From: Otis tarda
Lineage: Eukaryota; Chordata; Aves; Otidiformes; Otididae
DNA length: 64,000 nt
Direction: 5' to 3'
Assembly: GCA_026413225.1 (NCBI GenBank)
Contig: CM048555.1
Coordinates: 80,421,785-80,485,784 of the forward strand
The number at the start of each line of letters is the position of its first letter. The stretch's first letter is position 1. The translations under genes were made by a program, and so were the position numbers. The notes below the pieces were generated by a model that saw only the letters and a program-made list of their open reading frames with translations, did not search any database and was not told the origin of the DNA. Below are positions 1-12,974 of the stretch, one piece after another.

Positions 1-1841
1 TAACTATATAAGGCGCCCAGTTCTTTAATGTGGTTAAGATCAAAAGTTAGATGCTATGAGTGGCAACACCTCTTAGGTTTTGTAGGTAATAAACCTACAA
101 CTGCAGACAGTTTGGAATTACAAATAATTAAAAAATGTTTTGCAAGGATGTTATTACAGACAAACCGACCTCAGCAAGTCCAGTACAGCCAGCTTCACCT
201 TCATAACTTCTTTTTCTAAAGGGTGACGTGACTCATGGTTTTATCAGAAGTGAAGTGCTGCTCATGGGTGCCTGATAACGTCACCGTAACTACCGCTTCA
301 GCCTTTGTTTGCTGGTACCGAGAGCTTCCTAGAGAACTATCGCTTCGTGGGGTTTGAAGTGAGATCTTACTCGATGTAAAGATGGGTACAAAAATGTTCC
401 ACCTGCTTTCGTAGCCAGGCATTTGAGTCGGTGTCCTTTTCCCGCTTCTGATTGTACCCTGCTGTCAGAGGATGGTGGTAAACAGAAAAGAGAGAGTCAC
501 GCTGGTTAAAACAGCTGAAATATGCACCCTTGTGAAAAGAGCCCAAGCTCTCTGCCAATTCTGAAATTCCCAGAGAGATCTGGATTTGGAAAACAGCATC
601 TGCGAAGCTGTTGAATTCTGCGGAGTGCCCTCGCCTCGGTGCTCGCGTACCGGTATGTGAGGGCTTTTGAGGTGAGCAAGTAAAGGCACAATCCAAATGT
701 GCAACTGAAGATAAATTCAGATGTAAAATAAGCCATGTGTTCCTTACTGTACTCATTTTCTTTTTGCATCGTTCCTGGCTGGTGCCTGTGCTGTGTCCTC
801 CTCCTGGGGTTGTCCCTTTCGTTTTTCCCCAGGAGCATGAGACAAGGCAGATGGGATCCAGCCAGCCTGGGGATCCCGTCTGAGGCAGCGCCGGTAGCGA
901 TGTGCCTTGTGATTCTGCAAATGAGTGCTGTCTCTTAATGAGTTGTTAGCTGTAGCAAAGAGCATCTCTTTATTTTTCTTGGTCTAACGCTTTTATTGAT
1001 TAAATATCTCTCTCTGCTCTGCAGCTCTCAGACCGTTAAAATAGAAGCAAACCCCCTGCAATTTCATAGGCCACTCCATTTTGAACGTTGGCAACTCTCT
1101 GTACCTTTTCTTTAAGCGATACGTTATTCTTGAGTTACACCTGCTGCTCTTTTTCCAAAGGCTTGTGGTAGGGCGTCGTGCCTACCCAAAAATATTCTTT
1201 GCAGAATAACTCCCTAAAGAATTCCCCTTCTGTGGGAAGGCAGGACTCTATGGCAAGCTGATGCTTTATTAATCTATTTGATTAGGATGAACAAGGATTT
1301 CACCTGAACCCAAGGGCAATGCTGTTGAAGAGAGATCCTGATCACTTACATCTCTCCTTCCAACAGCTGCAGCTGTGGGTAGGACAAAGCAGTGCTGCTA
1401 TAGATTCACTTTCTTTTTATCTCAGGGTCCAAGCACAATGTTAGTGGTGGTTTTCGCCCTCCTTGAGCTGAGCCCTAGATTAGATGTCTGCTGTGGCTTC
1501 TATGTGATTCTCTTTACATGTGTCTTTGCCGATTAGCCATGAAACTAAAGATATCTAAACGTACTTTACATGGTTATGGCTTAGTGGACATCTTTTGTGC
1601 ATGGAGTGAAAGAAATGCTGGCCAGCTTTGGTGTCTGAACTACTGTTTCCATCTCCACATCAAGGCAATAAACCCTTTTTCCTGCTGATATGTCTCTGAA
1701 GATCAGGCCTCTTGATGGTCTTCTCTTGACTTCGTAAGTCAACAGAGTAGATCATTCTTGAAGGGTGATGTTAACATTGAGGTGTGCTGGGCCAGCCTCG
1801 TTCAGCTGGAGGGTAGCAAGTCTCTTCCCAGAACTTCCAAT

Positions 1842-2998
1842 TCATAGAATCATAGAATCATAGAATGGTTAGAGTTGGAAGGGACCTTCAAAGGTCATCT
1901 AGTCCAACCCCCCTGCAAGAGCAGGGACATCCCTGACTAGATCAGGTTGCTCAGAGCCTCATCCAGCCTGGCCCTGAACATTTCCAGGGATGGGGCATCC
2001 ACCACCTCTCTGGGCAACCTGTTCCAGTGCTCTACAACTCTCATTGTAAAAAATTTTTTTCTAATATCTAATCTAAACCTACCTCCTTCTAATTTAAACC
2101 CATTACCCCTTGTCCTATCACAACAGGCCCTACTGAACAGCTTCTCCCCATCTTTCCTGTAGGCCCCCTTGAGGTATTGGAAGGCCGCTCTCAGGTCTCC
2201 CCGGAGCCTCCTCTTCTCCAGGCTGAACAGCCCCAACTCTCTCAGCCTGTCCTCATAGGAGAGGTGCTCCAGCCCTCTGATCATCTTGGTGGCCCTTCTC
2301 TGGACCCTTTCCAACTGGTCCATGTCCTTCTTGTGTTGGGGACTCCAGAACTGGACACAGTACTCCAGGTGGGGTCTCACCAGGGCAGAGTAAAGGGGCA
2401 GAATCACCTCCCTCGACCTGCTGGCCACGCTCCTCTTGATGCAGCCCAGGATGCGGCTGGCCTTCTGGGCCGCAAGGGCGCATTGCCCGCTCATGTTGAG
2501 CCTCTCGTCCACCAGCACTCCCAAGTCTTTCTCCTCAGGGCTGCTCTCAATCCAATCTTCGCCCAGCCTGTATTTGTGCCTGGGATTGCCACGACCCAGG
2601 TGCAGGACCTTGCACTTTGCCTGGTTGAACTTCATGAGGTTGGCACGGGCCCACCTCTCCAGCCTGTCAAGGTCCCTCTGGATGGCATCCCTCCCTTCCA
2701 GCGAGTCGACGGCACCACACAGCTTGGTGTCATCGGCGAACTTGCTGAGGGTGCACTCTATCCCACTGCCCGTGTCGCCGACAAAGATGTTGAACAGGGC
2801 CGGGCCCAACACGGACCCCTGAGGGACGCCACTCGTGACCGGTCTCCACTTGGACATTGAGCCGTTGACCACCACTCTCTGAGTGCGGCCATCCAGCCAA
2901 CTCCTTATCCACCGAGTGGTCCATCCATCGAACCCATGCCTCTCTAGTTTAGAGAGAAGGATGTCATGCGGGACAGTCTCAAAAGCTTTGCACAAGTT
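1842..2998 (-). mobile_element. CR1 LINE, 5'-truncated, about 1.16 kb
   Basis: On the minus strand the element ends in the CR1-type repeated ATTCTATGA units, seen on the plus strand as repeated TCATAGAAT from 1842. Inward of these lie the typical CR1 3' UTR and the C-terminal part of ORF2. It stops abruptly near 2998 inside the reverse-transcriptase domain, the usual CR1 5' truncation. The 3' UTR variant (sequence around GGTCATCTAGTCCAACC and CATCCCTGACTAGATCAGG) matches the copy at 16082 and differs from most other copies in the window, so at least two CR1 lineages are present. Confidence 0.93.
1937..2995 (-). pseudogene. CR1 ORF2 C-terminal fragment (reverse transcriptase), open frame
   Basis: An uninterrupted 352-residue frame covers the C-terminal part of a CR1 non-LTR reverse transcriptase. 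VPQGSVLGP lies near residues 57-65, and the catalytic FADD box lies at residues 86-89 (bases 2729-2740 on the plus strand). The conserved C-terminal region with [20 protein letters not shown] and [13 protein letters not shown] follows, down to the natural stop. The endonuclease domain and the N-terminal half of the RT are missing, so the copy cannot move by itself. An open frame of this length suggests a fairly recent insertion. The initial Met is only an internal codon of the original ORF2. Confidence 0.9.
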
Positions 2999-3803
2999 CT
3001 TTTGTTCTTAACTAGTCCTAATATTTTTTTTTGTAATGCATCTGCAGAAGAAAACCAAGCAACCTCATTAGCGTTGGTAAAGAATGATGGGCCGTGAGCG
3101 GTTAGTCCATCTTGACAAGTAATAACCAAAGTATTTCTTTTTCACAAAAATTAACGTCCCAGGGCCTCCCATCCTGTAGAAGATGGGTCTCCTCTGCGTT
3201 CTCTTGACCTGTTTATTCCAACTCCTAGAAGGTAGAGAGCAAGACAGATCATTTCTTTAGTCAGCATCCACTGAGGCATATTTCTGATTTCCAGTTTGGA
3301 GGGGCTTCCCTCAGCAGGGCCTGTACTGTGCAAGTAGTAAAAGGATGGAAGAAGGATTTCTGCCAGCAAATAAATAATCTCAGGCCATCGTAATCATTTC
3401 AATCTGCAGAAAATCCTGTGAACAAGAAAAAGCTCTGCTTAGTTCCCTGAGGGTGGCTGTGATTCCTCAAACATATTGTCCACGTAGATTTTCCTTCTTA
3501 CCCCTGCAAAGCCCTACCATCAGAGGAGTCAGTCCTGGTGAGGAGCAGAGGGCTGGCTCTGCATGCTTTTCAATTTCTGCCTTTGGTGGTGGGGAAGGGT
3601 CTAAGGACGCAGTTTAAGGACACAGCACACCAAAAAAGAAAGCCACAGCCTGTCTGAGGCATCTACAGTTGCACTGAGTCACTGAGTTTTGGTCTTCTTC
3701 ACAGGGGAGCTTCACACCGGAGGAGACTGTTGGAGGGACTTTGCCGTGTGTGACAAGTGGCTAATTACAAATCTTCTATTATTATTATTTTTTTTTTTTA
3801 CAG

Positions 3804-3917
3804 GCCAAACACAATCCTCAGGCTTCGATTCAATCACTTTGCCACAGAGTGCAGTTGGGACCACTTGTACGTGTACGACGGAGATTCGATTTACGCTCCC
3901 TTACTGGCAGCTTTTAG
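3804..3917 (+). CDS. ATRN: ATRN exon 3 (inferred number): CUB domain, middle
   Basis: First attractin exon in the window. It has a phase-1 start (one base completes a codon, inferred Gln) and a phase-2 end, with acceptor tttacag and donor gtgagt. It encodes the centre of the extracellular CUB domain, with FNHFATECSWDHLYVYDGDS visible. The CSWDHLYVYDG stretch is the classic CUB core (Cys, Trp-Asp-x-Leu, Y-D-G) and carries likely calcium-site acidic residues. Attractin is a type I membrane glycoprotein that works as an accessory receptor for agouti signalling protein and acts with MGRN1 in receptor turnover. These roles come from mammalian knowledge, not from this sequence. Confidence 0.95.
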   Translation, partial: AKHNPQASIQSLCHRVQLGPLVRVRRRFDLRSLTGSF

Positions 3918-6900
3918 GTGAGTTCCCCATGGTAAGAACCTCCCCGTACGCCGTGATATTTCTGTAACTTGGAGCCTGAATCCAGTGTGGCCTCTGGCAG
4001 TGTAACTGTCTTCCAGTAACCGAAAGATATGAGACTGCAAATACAGCGCATACAGCAAGCGTCCTTTTGTGCAGTCGTCGTCAGCATAAACAATTAAGGA
4101 GTTGTTTTTGCTTTTACAATGAACAGATCGTGTTACTACACTGTAGCGTGTAAGTATAATGTTTTCATTTCCAAATCCTGATTATTTGAGAGACAAAAAA
4201 ATTACTGTCATCCCGTTGAGCTTGAGAGGATTCGGTATGCAGGCTCCTTCTGAAGTAGAAAACTGCCCCTTTTATCATTTTTGACGACTGACGTTTAACT
4301 CCTTGTGTGTCAACGCTGACAGAAGGCAAAGGCCAAGTAATCAACATTCTACAGCTCTTGTAGAACTATGTACATCCTTCTGTACTTTAAATTTTTAAAC
4401 TTTCTGGAACGCGTTCAGAAGCAACAACGATGGGTCGGGCAACTTTGTAAAAACGTGTAAAAATATCTCTTCTTTTGATGGATGACTGGGATTTGGCTCA
4501 TCTGGCTGTGGTGAGAGACTCATTTGTGGGTGCTGGTTAACAGTCAACGTTTCAGAGACCTAAATATAACTTTGGCATTTCTGTACTTTAGCCCTGCAGT
4601 GACAAGCACCACCTTATGTTTTCTGTTCTTTTTAGCTGAAATTAAAGAAATAATCCCAAGTGGTGGATGGAAAATCTCATGGTTCCCTTTGGACTCTGCT
4701 TGTTCCAAGTGGCTGATTAACTATTTCCAGAATTAACTTCTGCTGTGCTTTCATTTGCGAAATGAAGTTCTAAAAATACTTCGTGTTTGTTCTAAAAAAT
4801 CCTTATAATCTCTATGAGAGAAGATCAGCCTAGGAACGGGAAGCTGGTAAAAAATTAAAACCCCCAGGTGTATTTTTTTGGTCTTGAACTGAAAATGCAG
4901 AGTTGTTTTGTAGTGAAAGAATGCTTCCTGTAAATCTTCAGACCAACCTGTGCTCAAAGCAGGACACACAAATGAATTACTAAATTATTCTTACCCCATC
5001 TGAGGCAGAAGAAACCTTCCTTTTTCTAAAAAAACTCCTCCAAAAACCTGGAAGCGCGACCTGGAAGCTCCCTCCGTGCTGAATTGACATGCAGGAGGGA
5101 AGCAATGGCATCTTGACTCGTCGTCGTTTTGCTCTAATCAAGCTAATTTTTAATACGCTGTTGAAAAGGCGAAACGATCATGATTTGTGCCTGCAGTTCC
5201 TTGTGTGTTTTCCAAAAATTTATAGGCTTTTAAAGTTGAGGTTAGAAGTAGTTCACAGCATTAACAATTATGGTTCAGACTTAAAAATCATCTGTAAATC
5301 ACTGGGAAGTCTGTGCCTGGGGACAGGCAAGCGGGAGCTCAACACAATCACATTTTTGAGGTAGGAAAAAAAATCAATTATTTTTTTTAATTGCTTCTTT
5401 AGATGACATTTGATTTTCATCTTCATTAGCAGTGAGTTCTGTTGTTCAGTAAAGCAAGTTCAGGAAACAGCAGATGCTTCTAATTTTGATGAAGTGCAAA
5501 AAAAGCATCTTTTGAAAAATATCTTTCTCTGATACAAAAATAAATGCACTAGGATTTTTTTTTTCAAGAGCAGTGTTCATATTTTATCTCATTTCTTGGC
5601 TTCTGTTAAATTGTAATATTAACCATAACCGTATCTCACTCTTGATTATTTTGCACCGTGCCAAGGGATTTGCGAGGTTGAGCTTTGTGCAGTTGGATAA
5701 ATTTTCAGAGTTTGTTGATAAACGCTGTAAATTCCTCTTTCTCTAAAGCTCAGGTTTTGTGACCTCCCAGGCTTTTTACAGCAGTTGCCTGAGCCCTCAC
5801 TTCCTTCATCTCTTTTTTTTTGTGACCTTCTGATGCTGGCTTATGTTTGTTCCCAATGTGGTATTTACCCTGAATATGAAACGATCTTGGAAATCCTCAG
5901 CCCTGGACTATGGAGAAACTTGAAATGGGTTTTATCAATTTTTAACAGCGATAAATATTTGCATAACACAAACATTTACACAGTGCAAGTGTCTGCAAAA
6001 CCTGTTTACTAAGCTGCTCCTAGTCTGAGTGCCCCCAGGGCGGTCCGGTCCTGTACATGAAGCTTTTTTTTTTTTCCTATGAAAGGGGGTCAAAAAGCAG
6101 GGTCAAAAATATCTTTACGGGCTTATATGTGTGATCATAGGCGACGCGAGACTATGTACGTGTGCCGCTTCAAAAATGCGATGAAGGAATGGGGAGGAAA
6201 CAGAAATCCAGCGTGTTTGCACGGAAAGAAGACATCTGAAGCGCATAAACTGCACTCATCATCTGTGAACTTTGTTGGTTGTGTTTTTAACTTTCCTCCA
6301 CGTTAAACATTTATTGGAGCTGCGTTTGCACCTTTATTTTCGTTTTGCGCTGGTCTGCAGGGGAAGGGTGTGGTGTTTTTTTTTTTGTTGTGTTTTTTTT
6401 GTGGGGGTTTTTTTTTTTTGTGCAAGACCTTTGGCCATGGGTCTGCCCTTGGCACTCGGAAGTTCGTGGCGGGTGCTGTCCGGTGCCCGATGGATGGTCA
6501 TGGTGGCAGCGGCTGCCCCGTGGTCATTTGCCGATCTGGCCGCTCTGCCGTGCCTCCACGTGAGCTCTCGTACCCTCAGCAAACAGGAGCAGCTCGCCTT
6601 CCTTTCATTATTTGCAGGCGAATATGGCGCTTACACACCCAACTTTGAGTCTAGGTGCAGAATGTGGGGTGAGTTGTGTTGGAGGGACCGTGGTCTGATC
6701 AAGAGCAAGGCCTCAGAGCAAGGCCAGCTTCAAAGTGGGATCAGGCCCTTGCTCAAGACCTTGCCCTGTCAAGTTGTGAATATCTCCTAAGGATGGAGAT
6801 CTTGCTGATCCTCAGGGCCAGTGGGCCAAGGCTTGACCACCCTCATGGTTTAAAAAATAATAAAGTAAAAATCTTCTACTAGTATTTAATCAGAGCTTGT

Positions 6901-6959
6901 TTGCCGCAGCTTGCGGCTGTAGCTTCATGTCCTCTTCCTGTGAATGTGTCTGGTGCTGT

Positions 6960-7110
6960 CTCCTCTGTAAGGTAGTTGAAGGCAGCAATTAGATTTCTCC
7001 CCATCTTCAGCAGTCTCTCTTCCAGGCTAAACAAACCTCGCTCCTTCCGCCTTCCTCATATGTTGTATGGTTTTCTCCCTTCTGTTTTTTTCCATCTATT
7101 CCCCCAATTC
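6960..7110 (-). mobile_element. ancient CR1 fragment
   Basis: Antisense CR1-like wording can be followed: a GTAGTTGAAGGCAGCAATTAG stretch, then CCCCATCTTCAGCAGTCTCT and CTTCCAGGCTAAACAAACC. These correspond to the [12 protein letters not shown] part of CR1 ORF2. The copy is heavily diverged and its ends are uncertain. Confidence 0.6.
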
Positions 7111-7498
7111 TTTGCTAGAAGTCGTAACCCACGTTGCTGCCGTGGGCGCAGGCAAAGGCGCTCTCTTTCTTCTGCGTTGTCCTCAATGCCCTTCTTGAAC
7201 TCACCTGCAAACCCCACTTACCGCTCACGATCGACTTGTCGTGTATTGCTTGGAGCAAATGATCCGCTGATAACAGCAGGAGGGCTGCTAACGAAGATTA
7301 ATTATCGGGGAAAGGTACAAACCACGTTGAGTCAGTTCTATTTGTGTTACAAGAGTATCCAGAGGAGCTAATCAACTTAGAGCAGACTTAGAGGAAGAAG
7401 TGGTCCTCGTCTCCGGCACGTATAGGCAGAGAACGAACTGCAGGGGTACGTGCTCTGCGTAAAGACGAAGGGACTGTTTAACGCTTCAGTTTTATTGC

Positions 7499-7525
7499 TC
7501 CAACCCAAACCGTTCTATGATTCTG
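7499..7525 (+). mobile_element. CR1 3'-terminal remnant
   Basis: A stub reading CCAACCCAAACCGTTCTATG then ATTCTG matches the last bases of the sense CR1 3' UTR and its terminal octamer. It is too short to assign to a subfamily and may be an extreme 5' truncation. Confidence 0.6.
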
Positions 7526-7854
7526 TTTGCTTCAAAGCATGAGTTGGGTGTCCTTCACTCATGTGCATAACCAGGTTTTCCCTATTGATGTTCTTGTCCT
7601 CCTCTGATGGAGCTGGCGCTCAGCATGCAACCAACCATCACCTCCCAGATCAATTTTTATTCTCCCTCCCAGGATAGGGCATATATAATATTACCCCTGT
7701 GCTGGACTGTTGAGGTATTGTCATCATGCACACACTTGGGTCATGGAGCAGTCCAGTAGACTTTCTGTCATAGCAGCCTGTCCTTGAAATATTTATTATT
7801 TTGCTCTATTTATTTTCTCTGCGTGCATGACAGCTTTGAGTATTATAGCTTAAA

Positions 7855-8333
7855 AGAAGGACATGGGCCAGTTGGAGAAGGTCTAGAGGAGGCCATGCAG
7901 ATGATCAGAGGGCTGGAGCAGCTCTGCTGTGAGGCCAGGCTGAGAGAGCTGGGGCTGTTCAGCCTGGAGAAGAGGAGGCTCCGGGGAGACCTGAGAGCGG
8001 CTCCCAGTGCCCAAAGGGGGCTGCAGGAAAGGTGGGGAGAGACTCTTCAGCAGGGCCTGGTATGACAGGACGAGGGGTCGTGGTTTCAAAATAGAGGGAG
8101 GTGGATTTAGATTGGATATTAGGGAAAAAATGTTTATCCTGAGGGTGGTGGAGCAGTGGCCCAGGTTGCCCAGAGAGGCGGTGGATGCCCCATCCCTGGA
8201 AACATTCCAGGCCAGGTTGGCCGGGGCTCTGAGCAACCTGATCTGGTTGGAGATGTCCCTGCTTCTTGCAGGGGGGTTGGACTGGGTGGCCTTTGAAGGT
8301 CCCTTCCCACCCAAACCTTCTGTGATTCTATGA
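7855..8333 (+). mobile_element. CR1 LINE 3' end (ORF2 tail and 3' UTR)
   Basis: Sense CR1 starting at AAGAAGGACATGGGCCAG. It runs through the ORF2 tail ([18 protein letters not shown] in frame) and the GGAGATGTCCCTGCTTCTTG 3' UTR to the terminal GATTCTATGA. It belongs to the common subfamily of this window. It is followed directly by an A-run and (TA)19, which is not the usual CR1 tail. Confidence 0.92.
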
Positions 8334-8337
8334 CTGT

Positions 8338-8392
<55 letters not shown>
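8338..8392. repeat. A17 followed by (TA)19 microsatellite
   Basis: Seventeen A residues (8338-8354) are followed by nineteen perfect TA units (8355-8392), directly after the CR1 3' end. The tract is probably length-polymorphic and may have expanded at the site where the CR1 inserted. Confidence 0.95.
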
Positions 8393-8396
<4 letters not shown>

Positions 8397-9963
8397 GTGA
8401 GGTGGGATTTTGCTAGAAATGTACCTGCTGAGTGATGTTCCCTTGTTTACATTTACTCCGTGAGCCCGTCGTGGGCCAACTGATCCTTTGAATGTGTGAG
8501 GATTGATTAATCGAAACGTCTTTGTGGGAGACAGTCGGATTTCTTAGAGAAATGTAAATGCGTTGTATGAAAATTGCTTTTGTTCACTCAGCCTGTAACC
8601 CCCTCCAAAACCACCAGATCGGTTTGACAAAGTGATCAAAGAGAGTTTCTATTTTAGGGTTTTGAAATGATAAATTCGCTGAGTTAAATCGAGCCCTATA
8701 AAGGAAGCTTAGAGCGGAAAGTTTCTCCGGTTCTCCAGTTTCTTGGATCTTTTATCTTAAACTATTTCTGATGGACTGAAGATCGGAATTTTTTTTTGCA
8801 TTAGTTCAAGTATCCTGTACTTCACGGATATTGAATGATGATGAAAGTCCTTGTTCTGTCTCGGGGAGGAAGAGGATCCTGTAAGAACTGAAGAGGTTTT
8901 TGGGCCAAGCCCTCTCGGTCCGCAGGGCTCTGCGGGCGGGCTCTAGGTCTGGCTGCGGTGCAACGAGGGAAAATGGCTTCAAGAAAAATTACGCGTTGAG
9001 CCGTTTCCAACTCTCAACAGCGAGTCGTCTTTACATTTTTATAAGTGTCGTTGTTTCCTTAAAAGTCTGTGTTTGGGAGTCATCTTGCTGCACAAGAATC
9101 TTAACTTTTCCTTGAAGAAAATCGGTTTGAGATGTCTCCTTATTTTCACTACTCCTTTTGTATTTCTTGGCATTGATTTATTTTTAATCTCTTGTAATTT
9201 CTATTTCTGGTTTGTTTACCTTTTTGTCTATTTTTACTCTTGGTGATGTGCACGGGTTGTTTTTTTAAACGGGGAGAAACAGTGTCCTTTTATGTGTGTC
9301 CAGATGGGTCAAAGTATTTGAAAATTAGGAGAAGGGAATGGTTTCTTAGTGCATTTCGATAGAACGAGAATCAAATGTGCTACCAAAGTTTTGACAGCAC
9401 CTCTATCCCTTCATTATCTGTGAGCTCTTTTTTCACCCTTTGCCTTCGTGGCTCCCATCTTCCTCCTTTTTGACTCTTTCCTGCCGAAATTCCTGCCAGA
9501 TCTCCTCGATATTGTTTTTTTCTCTTCCACTGGCTCTACAAATCCAGCGCACGGAAAACAGAAGTTGTTTCGGGGCAGAGCAGGGATTTGCCTTTCAACG
9601 CCTAAGAAATCCCGTCCCCGGCCGGCGCAGGCGAGTAGGAGTGTTTGTTTGCTTTGGAGTAGCGATGATTGCGAAATGTTTTGAAACCTTATAAAAAGAA
9701 ATAGAAGCGGCACATTGTGAAACAGGTTCATCCCGGCCAGAGCCGAGTCTCTGAGAGATTCGGCGTTGTAGTTTAAAGGAAGTTTTGCGTAATCCTTTAT
9801 CATTTTCACTCTGCTTATTGGATTTTTTTTTTTTTTTCCTTTTTCTCATGGCAGACAATGTAAATTCTGTTTGTGCTGGTTTATCCAGGACGATGCCGTG
9901 CGCACACCGTATTTATTCACGGGTTTTGAGGTTTGACCTTTCAGGGACCCGATCGTTATCGTC

Positions 9964-9983
9964 GTGTTGTGTTGTGTTGTGTT
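9964..9983. repeat. (GTGTT)4 simple repeat
   Basis: Four perfect GTGTT units. Only a low-order microsatellite; no function is suggested. Confidence 0.9.
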
Positions 9984-12974
9984 CTCTCCACGGCTTTCTC
10001 TGCACGAAGTTCCAATCTGCCTACGAAGTTTCATCCGGCTGTTTTAAACTTGTGTGGGTGGGATAACCTCCTTTTTAGTGTATTTACGTACAAGGCATCC
10101 AAAAAAGACAAAAAGGAGCAAGTAGGAGATGTGGTGAGAGCGTCCACTACGGAGGTACCCGCGTTCTTCCCCAAAAAATCCCCAAATCGAGATTTTTAAG
10201 AGAAAATAAATAATTATCCTGTGCTAGTCCTTTTATTAGGAATGGTTATTGGGGGGGATTATTGTCTTGTCTCACTACTCACTCTGTATTTTTATTCTTT
10301 GCTGCCGTTATCCTCCCCTCTCCAGGGCTTTCCAGTTAGATTGCGCTGTAATAACGCTGGGGAGTGCAGCAAGGATCAGACCAAAGAGGAATAAACCAGA
10401 ACAAAGGAATTTTCTCTTCTCCCTGAGCTGTAGTTTGCCTTACCCTGAATTATATTCAGATGTCTGTTTTCCTGGGGTGGAGATGTACCGTCCTACGGTT
10501 TCCATTACAAAGGAAAAGCGTGAACCAAAGAGCAAGGAGAAGTTTGTTAGACTTTGTTCTTTGATGTTTTGTGAGATGGTCTTTGGGGAGAGATCGTCCT
10601 CAGATCAGAAATTTCAAATTTTAGAATGAAACAGGCACGTCTTACGCAGTGAATTTTGCCTTTTAATCCCATATCCTTGAGATCTGAAAGAGGAAAAAAT
10701 AATTGACTTTCTCACAAGGAAATATTTATTGAGCTACGTATTGTGCTGGAGTTGTTCAGCCACAACATGGGATCAGGTTACCGTGTTTGGTAAAATGAAG
10801 GATTATTTTTTTTTTTTTGTCCACAATCAGCTTTGTTGGGCAGGAAGGGCTGATGTAGAGTTTGCAGGTTTACCCCGCTGCTGGTCACACCTTGGTGCAA
10901 ACACCCCTGACATCGATAGCAACAGCTTTTGGAAAGCATCCCTGGGTGTCTGTGTTGTTCTTGGAGCACACCGTTGTGTTGTATCATGGGGACAGAAAAT
11001 TCCAGGTCACAGAGAAGCGCTTTCCAGGCAGTGTGAATGTGGATAGCTGTGTTTTCCTTGGGTCTAGAAACCCATTTACCCCATCCTAGGAACTGTCTTC
11101 AAATGCATTCGCTTTCTGTTCCTGAATAGATCTGGGAAGAGGAAAATTAAGTTCTTTCCAGGGGAAAAAATTCTTTTCGTCATTGCTGATTAGCCGACGA
11201 TGCCCTCGGATATTCAGAAGTCGCAGGGCACGGGACCGGGCTCGGCTGCTTTCCCAGGAGAGCTGCACCCCGGAGCCGCCACGGGTTCCCTGCCCGCCAC
11301 GCTCCGCTCTGGGCTTTGGGGTCTCTGCCCTGCCAAATCCTTCGACTTTGCGTCTGAAAACAGGGCTGAGGCTGGGGGAAAGATGGTTCTCGACAGGAAA
11401 ATAGCAGCTGACTGTGAATAGGTGGTGGGAGACAACGCACTTCGCTTCAAGGCTTTAAAAAAATAATTTCAATGCACTTCAAATTTATTTCTGCTCTTAT
11501 CTTTTGTGTGGAGGAGGAATTGATTTCTTTGTTTTGTTGTTGTCAGGCTTCTGTTAAAAGAAAAATAAACATTTCTTTTCAGATACTGTTCTGTGCATTA
11601 GGTAAAGCAGTAGTTCTTACTCTTTTCAAGAGACTTTCAGTCTCCTTTTCAGCTTACCAGGTATTTTGGCATGCCCTTATATAAATCCGCGTTGTGTCCA
11701 GTCTCAAATACTGTAAATTGTCTTGCCCACCAACCTTCCCTCCTCTCCACCACCCTGGAAAGCTGAAGGGCTGAAGGATCTAACAGAACCTGGAAGGGTT
11801 TAGAGAAGCAGCCAGAGACAACCAGAGGTGTGAAGCAATGAGTGAAGTGGGAATAGTGAGCCTGGCAGCCTTTTAGGACGGAAAATACGACAAATGTGGG
11901 TGCGATGAGTCGGACGGAGCTTGATAAAAGAGCGGGTGGCTGGAAGATGGTGAGTAAGGGTGATTGTACTTATTTCTCATAGAGGAAAAGCCAAAGAGAC
12001 GGCGGTGGGTGATCAGGTAGCAGATGGAAAGCAAGCGTAAGAAGTCCTGTACCATTGCAGAGTTGAATTGTCCACCTCCCCGCTGCAGATCTTCCAGGTG
12101 AAAAGGGTAGGGGGGGTTGAGAAAGGAATTAGAAGCATGGTTTATTTAAATGTGCTGACTTGGGTGCCTTCTCCAGGTCAAAGCACCTGAGCTGTGGGTT
12201 TCTGGAAGCTGGATAATGCATCGCCAAAACGCTCTGTACTTGCGTTATTTGTCACTGTCTTCCCCAAGCATTTGCTGTAGGGGTTTGCTGGGCTCCAGAG
12301 ACCTTTAGATTGGCTTGATACAGCAGGTTTTGTGCTTTTGGGGCAAGTAGGGTTTTGGTAAGAATAGCTGGAATTCTAGACAGCTTCAGGTTTGCTCAGG
12401 TTGAACACTTCTAATATACATTTATCTTTCAGAAGAGCCAAGTTGATTACTTCAGGATTTTCTGTTTTCATTCCTTCCTTCAATCATTCCTTCTCATAAA
12501 CCAAAGTCACGCGTGTTGAGGGCAGCAGTAGTGCTACACTTGATAGCTTCAATATTTTAATTTCTCTGCGCTCCTTGGTCAGTATCATGGTCACTATGTT
12601 GCAGATGATCAAGCAAGAGGCCATACTGAACTGGTCGCTGAAGAATGTGGCTTTATCTTTCAGAGGGGCTTTGAGGGTTCTTACACCTCTGAGAGTGGGA
12701 TTGTTTTGGGGGTTGACTGACTATACATTCTCACCTTGTTGTGACATTTTCTTTTGAATTCTTAAGGAGTTCTGTTGAAGAAAAATAATCTGATAACACC
12801 GCTCTGCGAAAATGATGGTTCCTTCACATATATTCACAGTACTTCAAATAAATGCAAATAAATACCTTGAGTTTCAATTGTTTTATTAATACTGATGCAC
12901 TTACTGTTTTTGCTTTGCTCCTTTTTATTTCAATTTTAACATTGTTTTGTCTTTTTTTTTTTTTTCTTCTCCAG

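Larger units (their letters stand above)
1..3803 (+). other. ATRN: ATRN intron 2 (3' part)
   Basis: No coding exon is recognisable here. The stretch holds a CR1 LINE on the minus strand (1842-2998) and otherwise unique AT-rich sequence. The final bases are a T-rich polypyrimidine tract ending in ACAG at 3800-3803, the acceptor of the first visible exon. The exon coding the start of the CUB domain must lie upstream of position 1. Confidence 0.75.
3918..12974 (+). other. ATRN: ATRN intron 3 (9.1 kb)
   Basis: A long intron from donor gtgagt at 3918 to acceptor ctccag at 12974, with a long T-rich tract just before the acceptor. It contains CR1 remnants at about 6960-7110, 7499-7525 and 7855-8333, an A-run plus (TA)19 after the last of these, a short (GTGTT)4 run at 9964-9983, and a GC-richer patch near 11190-11440. 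The open frames in it show no recognisable domain. I see no other gene. Confidence 0.8.

Noticed and set aside
735-938. Short plus-strand frame near the window start that could be an upstream ATRN exon
   Set aside because: It does not resemble the EGF or N-terminal CUB part of attractin and lacks a fitting acceptor/donor pair.
2177-2860. 227-codon plus-strand frame
   Set aside because: It is the complement of the CR1 ORF2 on the minus strand and has no independent support.
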